Shown here: positions 16,852 to 26,140 of the stretch, one piece after another
How positions within the stretch are numbered: position 1 is the first letter of the stretch
How the letters are laid out: each line of letters opens with the position of its first letter
Assembly: GCF_001654495.1 (NCBI RefSeq)
Contig: NZ_CP015849.1
Location: 806,001-870,000 of the forward strand
Direction of reading: 5' to 3'
Source of the DNA: Streptomyces sp. SAT1
Lineage (GTDB): Bacteria > Actinomycetota > Actinomycetes > Streptomycetales > Streptomycetaceae
Length of the DNA stretch: 64,000 nucleotides
Notes under the pieces: generated by a model
The model's database searches: none
Told to the model about the DNA's origin: nothing
The model's input: only the letters and a program-made list of their open reading frames with translations
Program-made: the position numbers and the translations under genes

Positions 16852-17517
16852 TCAGCCCAGCCAGCCCGGCCGGACCAGGCCCGACTCGTAGGCGAGGACG
16901 ACGAGTTGGGCGCGGTCGCGGGCGCCGAGCTTCACCATGGTGCGGCTGACGTGGGTCTTGGCGGTGAGCGGGCTGACCACCAGGCGGCGGGCGATCTCCG
17001 CGTTGGACAGGCCGATGCCGACCAGGGCCATCACCTCGCGCTCGCGGTCGGTGAGCCGGGCCAGGGCGTCGGCGGCGGCCGGTTCCTTGGAGCGGGCGGC
17101 GAACTCGGCGATGAGGCGGCGGGTGACGCCCGGGGACAGCAGGGCGTCGCCGTCGACCACCGCCCGCACCGCACGCAGCAGTTCCTCGGGTTCGGTGTCC
17201 TTGACGAGGAAGCCGGAGGCGCCCGAGCGGATCGCCTCGAAGACGTACTCGTCCAGCTCGAAGGTGGTGAGCATGACCACCTTGACGTCCCCGAGCTCCG
17301 GGGCGCCGGTGATGCGGCGGGTCGCCGCCAGGCCGTCCAGGACGGGCATGCGGATGTCCATCAGGACGACGTCGGGGCGCACGTCCCGCGCCAGGCGCAG
17401 GGCCTCCTCACCGTCGGCGGCCTCCCCGGCGACCTCGATGTCCGGCTGGGCGTCGAGCAGCGCCCGGAACCCGGCCCGCACCAGCGACTGGTCGTCGGCG
17501 AGCAGTACGCGGATCAC
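16852..17517 (-). CDS. NarL/LuxR-type response regulator
   Basis: The protein has 221 residues. The receiver domain (1-120) has phospho-acceptor D54 in VLMDIRMP, acidic residues D8/D9, and K106. The C-terminal LuxR-type HTH contains LSNAEIARRLVVSPLTAKTH. Its GTG start overlaps the stop of the kinase gene by 4 bp, so the two are translationally coupled and form a cognate pair. The target genes are unknown. Confidence 0.93.
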   Translation of the reverse strand: MIRVLLADDQSLVRAGFRALLDAQPDIEVAGEAADGEEALRLARDVRPDVVLMDIRMPVLDGLAATRRITGAPELGDVKVVMLTTFELDEYVFEAIRSGASGFLVKDTEPEELLRAVRAVVDGDALLSPGVTRRLIAEFAARSKEPAAADALARLTDREREVMALVGIGLSNAEIARRLVVSPLTAKTHVSRTMVKLGARDRAQLVVLAYESGLVRPGWLG

Positions 17518-18746
17518 CGGTCGTCCTCCTCGGTGGCCGTCAGGGGCAGTTCGGCCAGCACCCGCCAGCCGCCGCCGGGGCGCGGACCCGCCTCGATGGT
17601 CCCACCGAGCGCGGCGGCCCGCTCACGCATCCCGGCCAGCCCGTTGCCGCTGCCGCCCGCCGCCGCGCCGGTCGCCGGTCCGTCGTCGTCGATACGCAGC
17701 CGCAGGGTGCCGCCGCCGTGCGCGAGACGCACGCGCGCGTGCCGGGAACCGCTGTGCCGTACGACGTTGGTCAGGGCCTCCTGGACGATCCGGAAGGCGG
17801 CGAGAGCCGTGCCGGGCGGCAGCGGGGGCGGGGTGCCCTCGATCTGGACCGTGAGCCCGGCGTGCGCCGCCTGGTCGGCCAGTTCGGGCAGCCGGTCGAG
17901 GCCGGGCGCGGGCGCGCGCGGCGCGTCCCCCGGGGTGCGCAGCGTGCCGAGCACCTGGCGGACCTCGCCCAGCGCCTCCTTGCTGGCGGCCTTGATGGTG
18001 GTGAGCGCGGTGCGGGCCTGCTCCGGGTCGGTGTCCAGCAGGGCGAGGCCGACGCCCGCCTGGACGTTGATGACGGAGATGCTGTGGGCGAGCACGTCGT
18101 GCAGTTCGCGGGCGATGCGCAGCCGTTCCTCGTCGGCGCGGCGCCGGGCGGCCTGGGCGCGTTCCGCGCGCTCGCGCGCCCACTGCTCGTGCCGGACGCG
18201 GGCCAGTTCCGAGACCGCGACGACGGCCACCACCCAGGTGGCGACGACCAGTTGCTGTCCCCAGCCGGACGCGGAGTCGCCGGGCGGCGGCAGCAGGCGG
18301 TAGAGCCAGAGCGCGATCAGCGCGTGCCCCGCCCACAGCAGCCCCACGGAGGTCCAGGCGGCCCGGCGCCGCCCGGCGACGACGGCGCTGAAGCAGCTGA
18401 CGGCGACGGTCAGGAACACGGGACCGTAGGGGTATCCGGCCGCGAGGTAGGCCAGGGTGACCGCCGCCGTGGCGTACACGACGAACGCGGGCCGCCGGGT
18501 GCGCCAGAGCAGCAGCCCGGCGGCGACCGCCAGCAGGGCGTACGCGTACGCGTCCAGCGCCTCGCGGTGGCTCTGCCCGCGGGCCGAGAAGCGGGTGCCG
18601 GCGAGGACGACGGCCGTGACGAGCACGGTGGAGGGCCACGGCCAGCGGGTCCCGGCCCGCTCCCGGCCGTCGGCGCCGCGCTCTCCCGCGGGCCCGTGCC
18701 ACCGTCCCCACGGTGGACCGCCCCCGCGTACGCGCTGCTCTTCCAT
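17514..18746 (-). CDS. DesK-type sensor histidine kinase
   Basis: The protein has 410 residues. It has an N-terminal tail, several membrane helices (about residues 38-175), a HisKA_3 dimerisation domain with the phospho-acceptor in RELHDVLAHS (about residue 216), and a C-terminal HATPase domain with DDDG and GNGLAGMRER glycine boxes. The absence of a large extracellular domain suggests sensing within the membrane. The ATG at 18746 gives a normal length. It precedes and overlaps its response-regulator gene. Confidence 0.93.
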   Translation of the reverse strand: MEEQRVRGGGPPWGRWHGPAGERGADGRERAGTRWPWPSTVLVTAVVLAGTRFSARGQSHREALDAYAYALLAVAAGLLLWRTRRPAFVVYATAAVTLAYLAAGYPYGPVFLTVAVSCFSAVVAGRRRAAWTSVGLLWAGHALIALWLYRLLPPPGDSASGWGQQLVVATWVVAVVAVSELARVRHEQWARERAERAQAARRRADEERLRIARELHDVLAHSISVINVQAGVGLALLDTDPEQARTALTTIKAASKEALGEVRQVLGTLRTPGDAPRAPAPGLDRLPELADQAAHAGLTVQIEGTPPPLPPGTALAAFRIVQEALTNVVRHSGSRHARVRLAHGGGTLRLRIDDDGPATGAAAGGSGNGLAGMRERAAALGGTIEAGPRPGGGWRVLAELPLTATEEDDR

Positions 18747-18850
18747 GCCGGCCACGCTAGACGTCGCGGCCCCCGGGCACGTCACCCCGGCGAGGTGATC
18801 ACCCGTACTCCCGGGGAAGTACGCCGGTGCCCAGGGGGCCGCCCCCGCGC

Positions 18851-20149
18851 TCAGGAACCGTCCGCCTCCCGGGTGCCGGCCGCGTGCTCCGTCTCGGCGC
18901 CGGTGTCGGTCTCGGCGGGGGCGGGCGCGGGAGCGGCCGGCTGGCGCCGGTCCATCATGCTCAGGGCGCGCTGGGCCAAGGGGTGGTTGCGGACCAGCTC
19001 GCCCAGTGTCGTGGAGCCCTGGGTGATGTCCTTGAACGCCTTCCAGGCCGGGCGGAAGCCGGTCAGGGCGGCGTGGAAGAGGCCGGGGCGGCGCTCGAAG
19101 ACCGCCAGCATCCGCTTGCCGACGGCCATCTCGACCCCGAGCCCGGCCTTGATGGCGAAGGCGTAGTTCAGGGCCTGGCGGCGCGCGTCCACCGCGTCGT
19201 GCGCCTCGGCGATCCGGACCGCCCACTCGCCCGCGAGCCGCCCGGACCTGAGCGCGAAGGAGATTCCCTCACGCGTCCACGGCTCCAGCATGCCCGCCGC
19301 GTCGCCGCAGACCAGCACGCGCCCGCGCGAGAGCGGCGAGTCGTCGGCGCGGCAGCGGGTCAGATGGCCGGAGGAGATGCTCGGCTCGAAACCGGCCAGT
19401 CCCAGCCGGGCGACGAAGTCCTCCAGGTACCGCTTGGTCGCGGCCCCCTCGCCGCGCGCCGAGATCACACCGACGGTGAGCGTGTCGCCCTTGGGGAAGA
19501 CCCAGCCGTAACTGCCCGGCATCGGGCCCCAGTCGATGAGGACCCGGCCGCGCCAGTCGTCGGCGACGGTCTCGGGCACCGGGATCTCCGCCTCCAGACC
19601 GAGGTCGACCTGGTCGAGCTTGACCCCGACATGGGCGCCTATGCGGCTGGCGCTGCCGTCGGCGCCGACCACCGCGCGGGCGAGCACGGTCTCGCCGCCC
19701 TGGAGCACCACGGCGACCGTCCGCCGGTCCGGCACGGCCGAGCCGTGCTGCTCCACCCGGGTCACGGTGGCGCCGGTGCGCAGCTCGGCGCCCGCCTTCT
19801 GCGCGTGCTCGACGAGCTGCTGGTCGAACTCGGGCCGGTTGATCAGCCCGAACAGCATCTGCCGGGAGCGCCGGGTGCGGGTGAAGCGGCCGTTGTGGGA
19901 GAACGTCACGGCGTGCACCCGGTCCTGGAGCGGCAGGTCGAACCCGGGCGGCAGCGAGTCGCGCGAGGGACCGATGATCCCGCCGCCGCAGGTTTTGTAC
20001 CGTGGCAGGTCGGCCTTCTCCAGCAACAGGACGCGCCGCCCCGCGACCGCCGCCGCGTAGGCGGCCGAGGCCCCCGCGGGTCCCGCGCCCACCACGACGA
20101 CGTCCCACACCTGCTGCACGTCGTCCGCCGAAGAGTTCTCGCTGCTCAC
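18851..20149 (-). CDS. Geranylgeranyl-reductase-family FAD oxidoreductase
   Basis: The protein has 432 residues. The FAD-binding Rossmann motif VVVVGAGPAGASAA is at about residues 17-30, the second FAD motif is GDAAGMLEPWTREGISFAL, and LPRYKTCGGG matches the geranylgeranyl-reductase family. Members saturate isoprenoid chains, such as menaquinone side chains or archaeal lipids, or act as halogenase-like monooxygenases. The C-terminus is Ala/Pro/Glu-rich. The GTG at 20149 is the best start, with the Rossmann fold beginning soon after. No isoprenoid or quinone genes are next to it, so the substrate is open. Confidence 0.85.
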   Translation of the reverse strand: MSSENSSADDVQQVWDVVVVGAGPAGASAAYAAAVAGRRVLLLEKADLPRYKTCGGGIIGPSRDSLPPGFDLPLQDRVHAVTFSHNGRFTRTRRSRQMLFGLINRPEFDQQLVEHAQKAGAELRTGATVTRVEQHGSAVPDRRTVAVVLQGGETVLARAVVGADGSASRIGAHVGVKLDQVDLGLEAEIPVPETVADDWRGRVLIDWGPMPGSYGWVFPKGDTLTVGVISARGEGAATKRYLEDFVARLGLAGFEPSISSGHLTRCRADDSPLSRGRVLVCGDAAGMLEPWTREGISFALRSGRLAGEWAVRIAEAHDAVDARRQALNYAFAIKAGLGVEMAVGKRMLAVFERRPGLFHAALTGFRPAWKAFKDITQGSTTLGELVRNHPLAQRALSMMDRRQPAAPAPAPAETDTGAETEHAAGTREADGS

Positions 20150-20399
20150 GATGGTCTACCGCTCCACATCAACCGACTGCCTCCCCCGGCTCTCGGCTCC
20201 GCCCGAGCAGGGGCACCCCATCTGTCCCCCGCATCCTACGGCCGCTTTCCCCCAGGTCCGCTGTGGGAGGATCGGCAGCGGACACGTCCGCCCACACGGA
20301 CGCGCCCGCACCGACACGATCACCGAAGACACAAAAGTGCTCACAGAGCGCCGCAGAGGTGCTCACGAGTGCAACGTCGCACCCACAAGGAGCGTGCCC

Positions 20400-21752
20400 A
20401 TGTCGTCGCATCCGGTCGCCGAGACCGTCGCCTCCCTGCTGCCCGGGGCCAGGGCGGAGCTGGCCGAACTGGTGGCCTTCAAGTCGGTGGCGGACTTCGA
20501 CCAGTATCCGAGGAGCGAGAGCGAGGGCGCGGCGAACTGGATCGCCGACGCGCTGCGCGCCGAGGGCTTCACGGACGTGGCGCTGCTCGACACCCCGGAC
20601 GGCACCCAGTCGGTGTACGGCTACCTGCCCGGCCCCGAGGGCGCCAGGACGGTGCTGCTGTACGCCCACTACGACGTGCAGCCGCCGCTGGACGAGGGCG
20701 CCTGGACCACGCCTCCCTTCGAGCTGACCGACCGCGACGGCCGCTGGTACGGGCGCGGCGCGGCCGACTGCAAGGGCGGGGTCATCATGCACCTGCTCGC
20801 GCTGCGCGCCCTGAAGGCGAACGGCGGCATACCGGTCAACATCAAGGTGATCGCGGAGGGTTCGGAGGAGCAGGGCACCGGCGGCCTGGAGCGCTACGCC
20901 GAGGAGCACCCCGAGCTGCTGGCGGCCGACACCATCGTGATCGGCGACACCGGCAACTTCCGCGTCGGCCTGCCGACCGTGACCAGCACGCTGCGCGGGA
21001 TGACCCTGGTCCGCGTCCAGGTGGACACCCTGGAGGGCAATCTGCACTCCGGCCAGTTCGGCGGCGCCGCGCCCGACGCGCTCGCCGCGCTGATCCGCGT
21101 CCTGGACTCGCTGCGCGCCGAGGACGGTTCGACGACCGTCGACGGTCTCGCCGCCGACGCGGTGTGGGACGGGCTGGCGTACGAGGACGAGCAGTTCCGC
21201 AAGGACGCCAAGGTGCTGGACGGGGTGGAGCTGATCGGTTCGGGCGCGGTCGCCGACCGCGTCTGGGCCCGCCCGGCCGTCACCGTCCTCGGCATCGACT
21301 GCCCGCCCGTCGTCGGCGCCACGCCGTCCGTGCAGGCGGGTGCCCGCGCGCTGGTGAGCCTGCGGGTGCCGCCGGGCGTCGACGCCGCCAAGGCCACCGA
21401 GCTGCTCCAGGCCCACCTGGAGGCGCACACGCCGTGGGGTGCCCGGGTGCGCACCGAGCAGATCGGCCAGGGCCAGCCCTTCCGCGCCGACACCGCGAGC
21501 CCGGCGTACCAGGCGATGGCCGACGCCATGGCGGTCGCCTACCCCGGCGAGGAGCTCCAGTACGCCGGACAGGGCGGCTCGATCCCGCTGTGCAACACCC
21601 TGGCCGCGCTCTACCCGCAGGCCGAGATCCTGCTCATCGGCCTGAGCGAGCCCGAGGCGCAGATCCACGCGGTGAACGAGAGCGTCTCGCCCGAGGAACT
21701 GGAGCGGCTGTCGGTCGCCGAGGCGCTGTTCCTGCGCAACTACGCGGGCTGA
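20400..21752 (+). CDS. M20 family dipeptidase
   Basis: The protein has 450 residues with M20/ArgE/CPG2 architecture. Zinc and catalytic residues are visible: the His of YAHYDVQPP, the Asp of GAADCKGG, the Glu pair of EGSEEQG, the Asp of IGDTGN, and the His of IHAVNES. It should hydrolyse dipeptides or N-acyl amino acids in the cytoplasm. AAGGAG (20387-20392) lies 7 bp before the ATG. The 250-bp region shared with the divergent reductase gene holds two direct GTGCTCAC copies (20337-20344, 20359-20366) and an imperfect palindrome at 20369-20382. Confidence 0.92.
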   Translation: MSSHPVAETVASLLPGARAELAELVAFKSVADFDQYPRSESEGAANWIADALRAEGFTDVALLDTPDGTQSVYGYLPGPEGARTVLLYAHYDVQPPLDEGAWTTPPFELTDRDGRWYGRGAADCKGGVIMHLLALRALKANGGIPVNIKVIAEGSEEQGTGGLERYAEEHPELLAADTIVIGDTGNFRVGLPTVTSTLRGMTLVRVQVDTLEGNLHSGQFGGAAPDALAALIRVLDSLRAEDGSTTVDGLAADAVWDGLAYEDEQFRKDAKVLDGVELIGSGAVADRVWARPAVTVLGIDCPPVVGATPSVQAGARALVSLRVPPGVDAAKATELLQAHLEAHTPWGARVRTEQIGQGQPFRADTASPAYQAMADAMAVAYPGEELQYAGQGGSIPLCNTLAALYPQAEILLIGLSEPEAQIHAVNESVSPEELERLSVAEALFLRNYAG

Positions 21753-21790
21753 CCCGCACGCACGCCGGGCGGGCCGGTCCACCGCGCCCG

Positions 21791-21836
21791 CTCTGCCAGC
21801 GGCAGAGAGCCCTCGCCCTTCGGCGGGGGCCTCTCT
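21791..21836. terminator. Double hairpin after the M20 gene
   Basis: A first hairpin pairs CTCTGCC with GGCAGAG across 3 nt (21791-21807). An overlapping, stronger one pairs AGAGAGCCCTCGCC with the segment 21822-21836 across a CTTC loop, with one bulge. They cannot both form, an arrangement also seen in attenuators. The block ends at the -10-like element of the MBL gene, so it probably terminates M20 transcription. Confidence 0.55.
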
Positions 21837-21847
21837 ACGGTCGGGGC

Positions 21848-22564
21848 ATGGACGTAGTGGAGATCCTTCCCCGGCTGCACCTGCTCCGCTTCCCCGTGGG
21901 ACAGGCCTACCTGTGGCGCGACGACGACGGGCTGACACTGGTCGACTCCGGGCCCAGGGGCGCGGGCGCGCCGATCACCGAGGCGATCAGATCCCTGGGG
22001 CACGATCCGGGGGAGCTGCGGCGGATCGTGATCACCCACTTCCACGAGGACCACGCGGGCGGGGCGGGCGAACTCGCCCGGTCCTGCGGGGCGCGGGTGC
22101 TCGCCCACCGCCTGGACGCCCCGTACGTCAGGGGCGAGGCGGTCCCTCCCCCGCCGCGCTACGAGGCCGGGGAGCAGGCCCTGCACGCGGCGGCCCTCGC
22201 GCGGCTCCCCGAGGGCGATCCGGTCCGCCCCCGGCAGCTCACCAAGGTGTCCGACGGCGACGTCCTCGGCTTCGGCGGCGGCGCCCGCGTCGTGCACGCC
22301 CCGGGCCACACCGACGGCAGCATCGGCGTCCATCTTCCCCGGTACGGCGTCCTGTTCACCGGGGACACGATCGCCGTGTCCCCGGTCGACGGCTCCGTCG
22401 TCCTCGGCGTCTTCAACCTCGACCGCGCCCGCACCCTCGCCGCCTTCCGGCAACTGGCCGCCCTCGAACCGCAGGTGGCCTGCTTCGGCCACGGCGCCCC
22501 GGTGACCGAGCGGGCCGGCGAGACACTGCGCCGGGCGGCGGCCCGGTACGAACCGCCTGTGTGA
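21848..22564 (+). CDS. MBL-fold metallo-hydrolase
   Basis: The protein has 238 residues. It has the full metallo-beta-lactamase ligand set: THFHEDHAGG, the His of APGHTDG, the Asp of TGDT and the His of FGHGAP, so a dinuclear metal hydrolase is expected. The substrate is unknown; glyoxalase-II-like or lactonase roles are possible. A -10-like TACGGT (21836-21841) ends 6 bp before the ATG and no ribosome site is present, so it is probably leaderless. Confidence 0.88.
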   Translation: MDVVEILPRLHLLRFPVGQAYLWRDDDGLTLVDSGPRGAGAPITEAIRSLGHDPGELRRIVITHFHEDHAGGAGELARSCGARVLAHRLDAPYVRGEAVPPPPRYEAGEQALHAAALARLPEGDPVRPRQLTKVSDGDVLGFGGGARVVHAPGHTDGSIGVHLPRYGVLFTGDTIAVSPVDGSVVLGVFNLDRARTLAAFRQLAALEPQVACFGHGAPVTERAGETLRRAAARYEPPV

Positions 22565-23340
22565 GGGGGGGGCGTCCGGGGCTCGGGCGCCGGGCTCCGG
22601 GCCGGGGGTACGCGGCTCGGGGGCGGGGAGTACGCGGCTCGGGCGCCGGCTCCGAGCGCCGGGCACCGAGTCGGGGCACCGAGACCGGGCATCCCCGTCC
22701 GGGCGTCCGGATTCGGGCATCCGGCCCAGGTCCCGGGGCTCGAACCTCGGGACGTGGATTCGACTTTCGGGCGCCGGAGCTCCAGCGTCCGGGCGGACAT
22801 CCCCGTTCGAGTGTCCGGGGCCGGTCTTCCGGTCCGGGCTCCGAGATCGCGCGCCCGGCGTCCGGGGGCGTGGCCCGGACGCCGGCGGCCAGGTGCCCGG
22901 GGCGGGGGCCCAGCCGCCCGGCCGGACGGCGGATCCGGGCGGCTGGGCCCGGACCCGCCTCCGGTCGCTCCGTCGGGCCCTCCGGCGGCCGCGACCGGCC
23001 CGACGGCGGTCAGTCACCGCCGGGCCACGGCCGGCCGACGGACGGCACGTCGCGCAACCGACGGGCGCACAGCGGACAGCCGACGGACGGCATGCCCGAC
23101 ACCGACACCGACAGGACATGACAGGACAGGACGGGACGGGACCCCCGCCGGATCACCGGCAGAGGACGCATCAGGCAACCGGCAGAGGGTCCATCGGTGC
23201 CCGGGGCACCGGCCCACAGGCCCACGTGCCACCTGCCCACCCGCTACCTGCCCACGGCCCGTCCCACGCCTCTGTCTGCGCGTTCCTGGGCACCCGGACC
23301 GCCTACGGGCCGCCCCCGGAGGGATCCCGGTGGGGCCGGC
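22565..23340. other. 776-bp gene-free low-complexity tract
   Basis: No frame here shows the codon bias of the neighbours. The sequence passes through patches of degenerate repeats: GGGCTCCGGG/CGGGCGCC words at about 22570-22800, GGACGG words at about 23030-23150, and GCCCACCTGCCC-like words at about 23200-23270. It separates the MBL gene from the convergent kinase-NUDIX gene. I see no RNA gene, mobile element or clear terminator. Confidence 0.6.
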
Positions 23341-24387
23341 TCAGCCCACCGGCACGCCCGCCTCCAGATAGACCGCCGCGCCCCGTTCGCGGGCGCGCAG
23401 CGCCCAGCGCAGGCGTTCGTGGCGGACCGGCGGGAGCAGGGTGGCGGCCTCCCGTTCGGTGACGAAGCGGCAGCCGCGCAGTTCGGGGCCGGGCAGCAGC
23501 AGCCGGGCGGCCTCGGCAGAGTCGAGGCGGCCGCCGTCGAAGAGCAGGCGCAGGCCGCCGAAGCCGGGGGGCGCGGGGCGTTCCCAGTCCACGACGAGCA
23601 GCCGGGGCGGCTCCTCCAGCCGTATGCCGGTCTCCTCGGCGACCTCGCGCATCCCGGCGCGCGCGGGAGCCTCGCCGGGTTCGACTATGCCGCCGGGGAA
23701 CTCCCAGCCGGGCTTGTAGGTGGGGTCGACGAGCAGCACCCGGTCCCGCTCGTCGAAGAGCAGCACACCGGAGGCGACGGTCTCGGCGGTGGGCTCGGGG
23801 GTCTGCACGATGTCGCAGGGGGGCGCGGCGCCGGTGCCGACCGCCTCGGCGATCCGGACGGCCGTCTCGTACGGGGTGAGGGCGCCGTTGTCGATGAGGT
23901 GCGCGTCGGCGGCGAGCCAGGAGGCCAGCGCGGCGCGGAAGGGCTCGATGCGGTCGTGGGCCCACTGGTGGGTCCGCAGGTCGCCGTCGGGGAGGCCGGA
24001 CGGGGCGTCGCGGTGGGCCGCCCGCTCACGCAGGATCGTTTCGGCCGGGGCGAGGAGCACATGGCGTACGCCGATGCGGCGGGCGGCGAGGCCGCCGAAG
24101 ATCTCGTCGCGGTGGTCCTGGCGGAGCAGGGTCATCGGCACCACCAGGGTGCCGCCCAGTTCGGCGAGCATCGCGGCGGCCGTGTCGATCACCAGCCGCC
24201 GCCAGATCGGCAGGTCCTGGAGGTCGCCGGCCTCGGCGAGGTGCTTGGGCGGCAGGAGGTGCTGGGCGAGAAGGCCGCCGATGACCTCGGGATCGAAGAG
24301 CGTGCTGTTCGGGATCAGATCGATCAGTTCCCGTGCGGTGGCGGACTTGCCCGCACCGAACGTGCCGTTGATCCAGACGACGGTCAC
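23341..24387 (-). CDS. P-loop kinase (TmrB-like) fused to a NUDIX hydrolase
   Basis: The protein has 348 residues. The N-terminal domain starts with a P-loop, NGTFGAGKS (residues 7-15), and resembles TmrB-like nucleotide-binding proteins and small-molecule kinases. The C-terminal domain (from about residue 200) is NUDIX, with a Nudix box at about 229-250 (GGIVEPGE, then REVAEETG), so it should hydrolyse nucleoside diphosphate-linked compounds. GTG start; a GAGGGG ribosome site lies just upstream. A fusion of kinase-like and pyrophosphohydrolase activities suggests one pathway or detoxification of nucleotide-like molecules. Substrates are unknown. Confidence 0.88.
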   Translation of the reverse strand: MTVVWINGTFGAGKSATARELIDLIPNSTLFDPEVIGGLLAQHLLPPKHLAEAGDLQDLPIWRRLVIDTAAAMLAELGGTLVVPMTLLRQDHRDEIFGGLAARRIGVRHVLLAPAETILRERAAHRDAPSGLPDGDLRTHQWAHDRIEPFRAALASWLAADAHLIDNGALTPYETAVRIAEAVGTGAAPPCDIVQTPEPTAETVASGVLLFDERDRVLLVDPTYKPGWEFPGGIVEPGEAPARAGMREVAEETGIRLEEPPRLLVVDWERPAPPGFGGLRLLFDGGRLDSAEAARLLLPGPELRGCRFVTEREAATLLPPVRHERLRWALRARERGAAVYLEAGVPVG

Positions 24388-24570
24388 TGGTCCCCCTCTT
24401 CTGTTGGCCCCCTGTGGCTTGCCCGCTCCACCCTGCCACGGAAACCAGGCCCAGTTGAGGACGACACGGAGCGGCGCCGCACCCCGCCGCGCGAGGGGTG
24501 CGGCGCCGCTGCGCTGCGGGCCGCCCGGCGGGGCCGGCCGGGCTGCCCGGGGCTGCCCGGCCGGTCCGCC

Positions 24571-24765
24571 TCAGTCGTTCTGTCCCAGGACGTCCTTGTC
24601 CACGGGCAGGCCGTCCTGGCCGACGAGGTGGTCCACGGCGCCCACGGTGTCCTTCACCCCCAGTTCACCGAGCGCGTCCCGGTCGGCGGCGTGCGAGGGG
24701 GAGACGGCGGCCACCACGAAGCCGGTGGCCAGGGAGGCGAGGGCGAGCATGCTGCGCTTCTTCAT
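24571..24765 (-). CDS. Small secreted protein
   Basis: The protein has 64 residues. The N-terminus MKKRS, a hydrophobic core, and the AVSPSHA site form a clear Sec signal peptide, with cleavage after about residue 26. The mature part of about 38 residues is acidic and has no Cys. It resembles short secreted proteins of unknown function found in many streptomycetes. It lies between the kinase-NUDIX gene and the ROK kinase gene on the same strand but 200 bp from the latter. Confidence 0.7.
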   Translation of the reverse strand: MKKRSMLALASLATGFVVAAVSPSHAADRDALGELGVKDTVGAVDHLVGQDGLPVDKDVLGQND

Positions 24766-24892
24766 GCCTGCTCAACGGCGGACGGCGGCTTTGGTCACGC
24801 GACCGCGGGCCGACGGCGTACCGACCCGGGCCCCGCACCGCCTCATGAGGCCGCCCGCGCCGAGCTGACCCGCCCGCCTTCCGTCCATCCGT

Positions 24893-24960
24893 CCGGAGTC
24901 CCTTGCCTCCGCCCGTTCCCGTTCGCCCGGAGTCCCTTGCCTCCGCCCGTCCCCGTCCGC
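24893..24960. repeat. Two 34-bp tandem repeats
   Basis: Two adjacent 34-bp copies (24893-24926 and 24927-24960), each starting CCGGAGTCCCTTGCCTCCG, differ at two positions, both C/T changes. They lie in the non-coding gap just beyond the stop of the ROK kinase gene. Confidence 0.75.
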
Positions 24961-24978
24961 CCGCCGCGGCCCGGTCGC

Positions 24979-25932
24979 TCAGACCCCGGCCCCCGCCGGG
25001 TCCGTACGTGCCGTGAGGGCCGCCGCCGCCGCGCCCACCAGGCCGGCGTCGGTGCCCATCTGGGCCGGGACGACCGTCAGTTGCCGGACGAAGGAGAGGG
25101 TGGCGTAGTCCGTGAGCGCCTTGCGCAACGGGCCGAACAGCACCTCGCCCGCCTTGCCCACACCGCCGCCGACGACCGCGATGTCGATCTCGACCAGGGT
25201 CGCCGTCGCCGCGATGCCCGCGGCCAGGGCGCGTGCGGCGCGCTCGAAGGAGGCCACGGCCACCGGGTCGCCCGCGCGCGCGGCGGCGGCCACGGCGGCG
25301 GCCGTGGTGTCGCCGTCGGGCCCCGGCCGCCAGCCGTTCTCCACCGCCCGGCGGGCGATGTTCGGACCGCTGGCGATCCGCTCCACGCAGCCGCGCGAAC
25401 CGCACGGACACAGGTCGCCGTCCAGGTCGACGCTGATGTGGCCGATGTGCCCCGCGTTGCCCGTGGGCCCCGGGTGCAGCCGGCCGCCGAGGACCAGACC
25501 GCCGCCCACGCCCGTGGAGACCACCATGCACAGCGCGTTGTCGTGGCCGCGGGCCGCGCCCTGCCAGTGCTCGGCCGCCGTGATGGCCACACCGTCGCCG
25601 ATCAGCTGTACGGGCAGCCCCCCGGCCGCGGCCCGTGCGCGCTCCACCAGCGGGTAGCCGCGCCAGCCCGGCACGTTGACCGGGCTGACCGTACCGGCGG
25701 AGGCGTCCACCGGGCCCGCGCTGCCGATGCCCAGCGCGGTGGCCCGGCCCCACAGCGCGGACGCGCTCAGCTCGCCGAGCACGTCCTCCACGGCCCGCAT
25801 GACGGTCTCACCGTCCTCCTTCGCGGGCGTGGCGCGCTGTGCGCGCACCAGGATGCTGCCGTGGCCGTCCACCAGCGCTCCGGCGATCTTGGTGCCGCCG
25901 ATGTCGAGCGCGGCCACGAGGTCGGTGTGCAT
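24979..25932 (-). CDS. ROK family sugar kinase (glucokinase-like)
   Basis: The protein has 317 residues. ATP-binding and sugar-binding signatures of ROK kinases are present: ALDIGGTKIAGA at the N-terminus, STGVGGGLV, the GHISVD segment, and the zinc motif CPCGSRGCVE. It has no HTH, so it is an enzyme rather than a regulator. Glucose, N-acetylmannosamine or N-acetylglucosamine are possible substrates. It is divergent from a LacI gene with a palindromic operator between them, so control by that regulator is likely. Confidence 0.9.
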   Translation of the reverse strand: MHTDLVAALDIGGTKIAGALVDGHGSILVRAQRATPAKEDGETVMRAVEDVLGELSASALWGRATALGIGSAGPVDASAGTVSPVNVPGWRGYPLVERARAAAGGLPVQLIGDGVAITAAEHWQGAARGHDNALCMVVSTGVGGGLVLGGRLHPGPTGNAGHIGHISVDLDGDLCPCGSRGCVERIASGPNIARRAVENGWRPGPDGDTTAAAVAAAARAGDPVAVASFERAARALAAGIAATATLVEIDIAVVGGGVGKAGEVLFGPLRKALTDYATLSFVRQLTVVPAQMGTDAGLVGAAAAALTARTDPAGAGV

Positions 25933-26040
25933 CAGTGTCAGATCTCCCCGTCAACCATGTAAGGACTAAGTGGTGAGCGCAGCCCGGCCTCGCGGCGGGA
26001 GCGCTGACCGAGTATGCGATGGACAGTCTCTCGTGCGTAT

Positions 26041-26052
26041 GACAACGTTGTC
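26041..26052. promoter_or_regulatory. LacI-type operator
   Basis: The perfect palindrome GACAACGTTGTC has the central CG and AACGTT core typical of LacI-family sites. It overlaps a possible -35 region, with a -10-like TATGCT at 26060-26065 reading toward the LacI gene. It lies about 110 bp upstream of the ROK kinase start on the other side. Autoregulation and control of the kinase are both plausible. Confidence 0.65.
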
Positions 26053-26140
26053 CAGGCTCTATGCTCGACGCCACATCCTCATACGCACCCAGGGACCCGC
26101 GCAGAGCCCCTGCGGACGACAAGGAACAGGACGCCGCATC

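Noticed and set aside
20337..20382. GTGCTCAC direct repeats and an imperfect palindrome upstream of the M20 gene as an operator
   Set aside because: They are short and there is no regulator nearby; kept only as a note in the gene entry.
22754..23371. Forward frames in the gap after the MBL gene as short proteins
   Set aside because: They are Arg/Pro/Gly-rich, lack ribosome sites and come from repeats; no frame shows normal codon bias.
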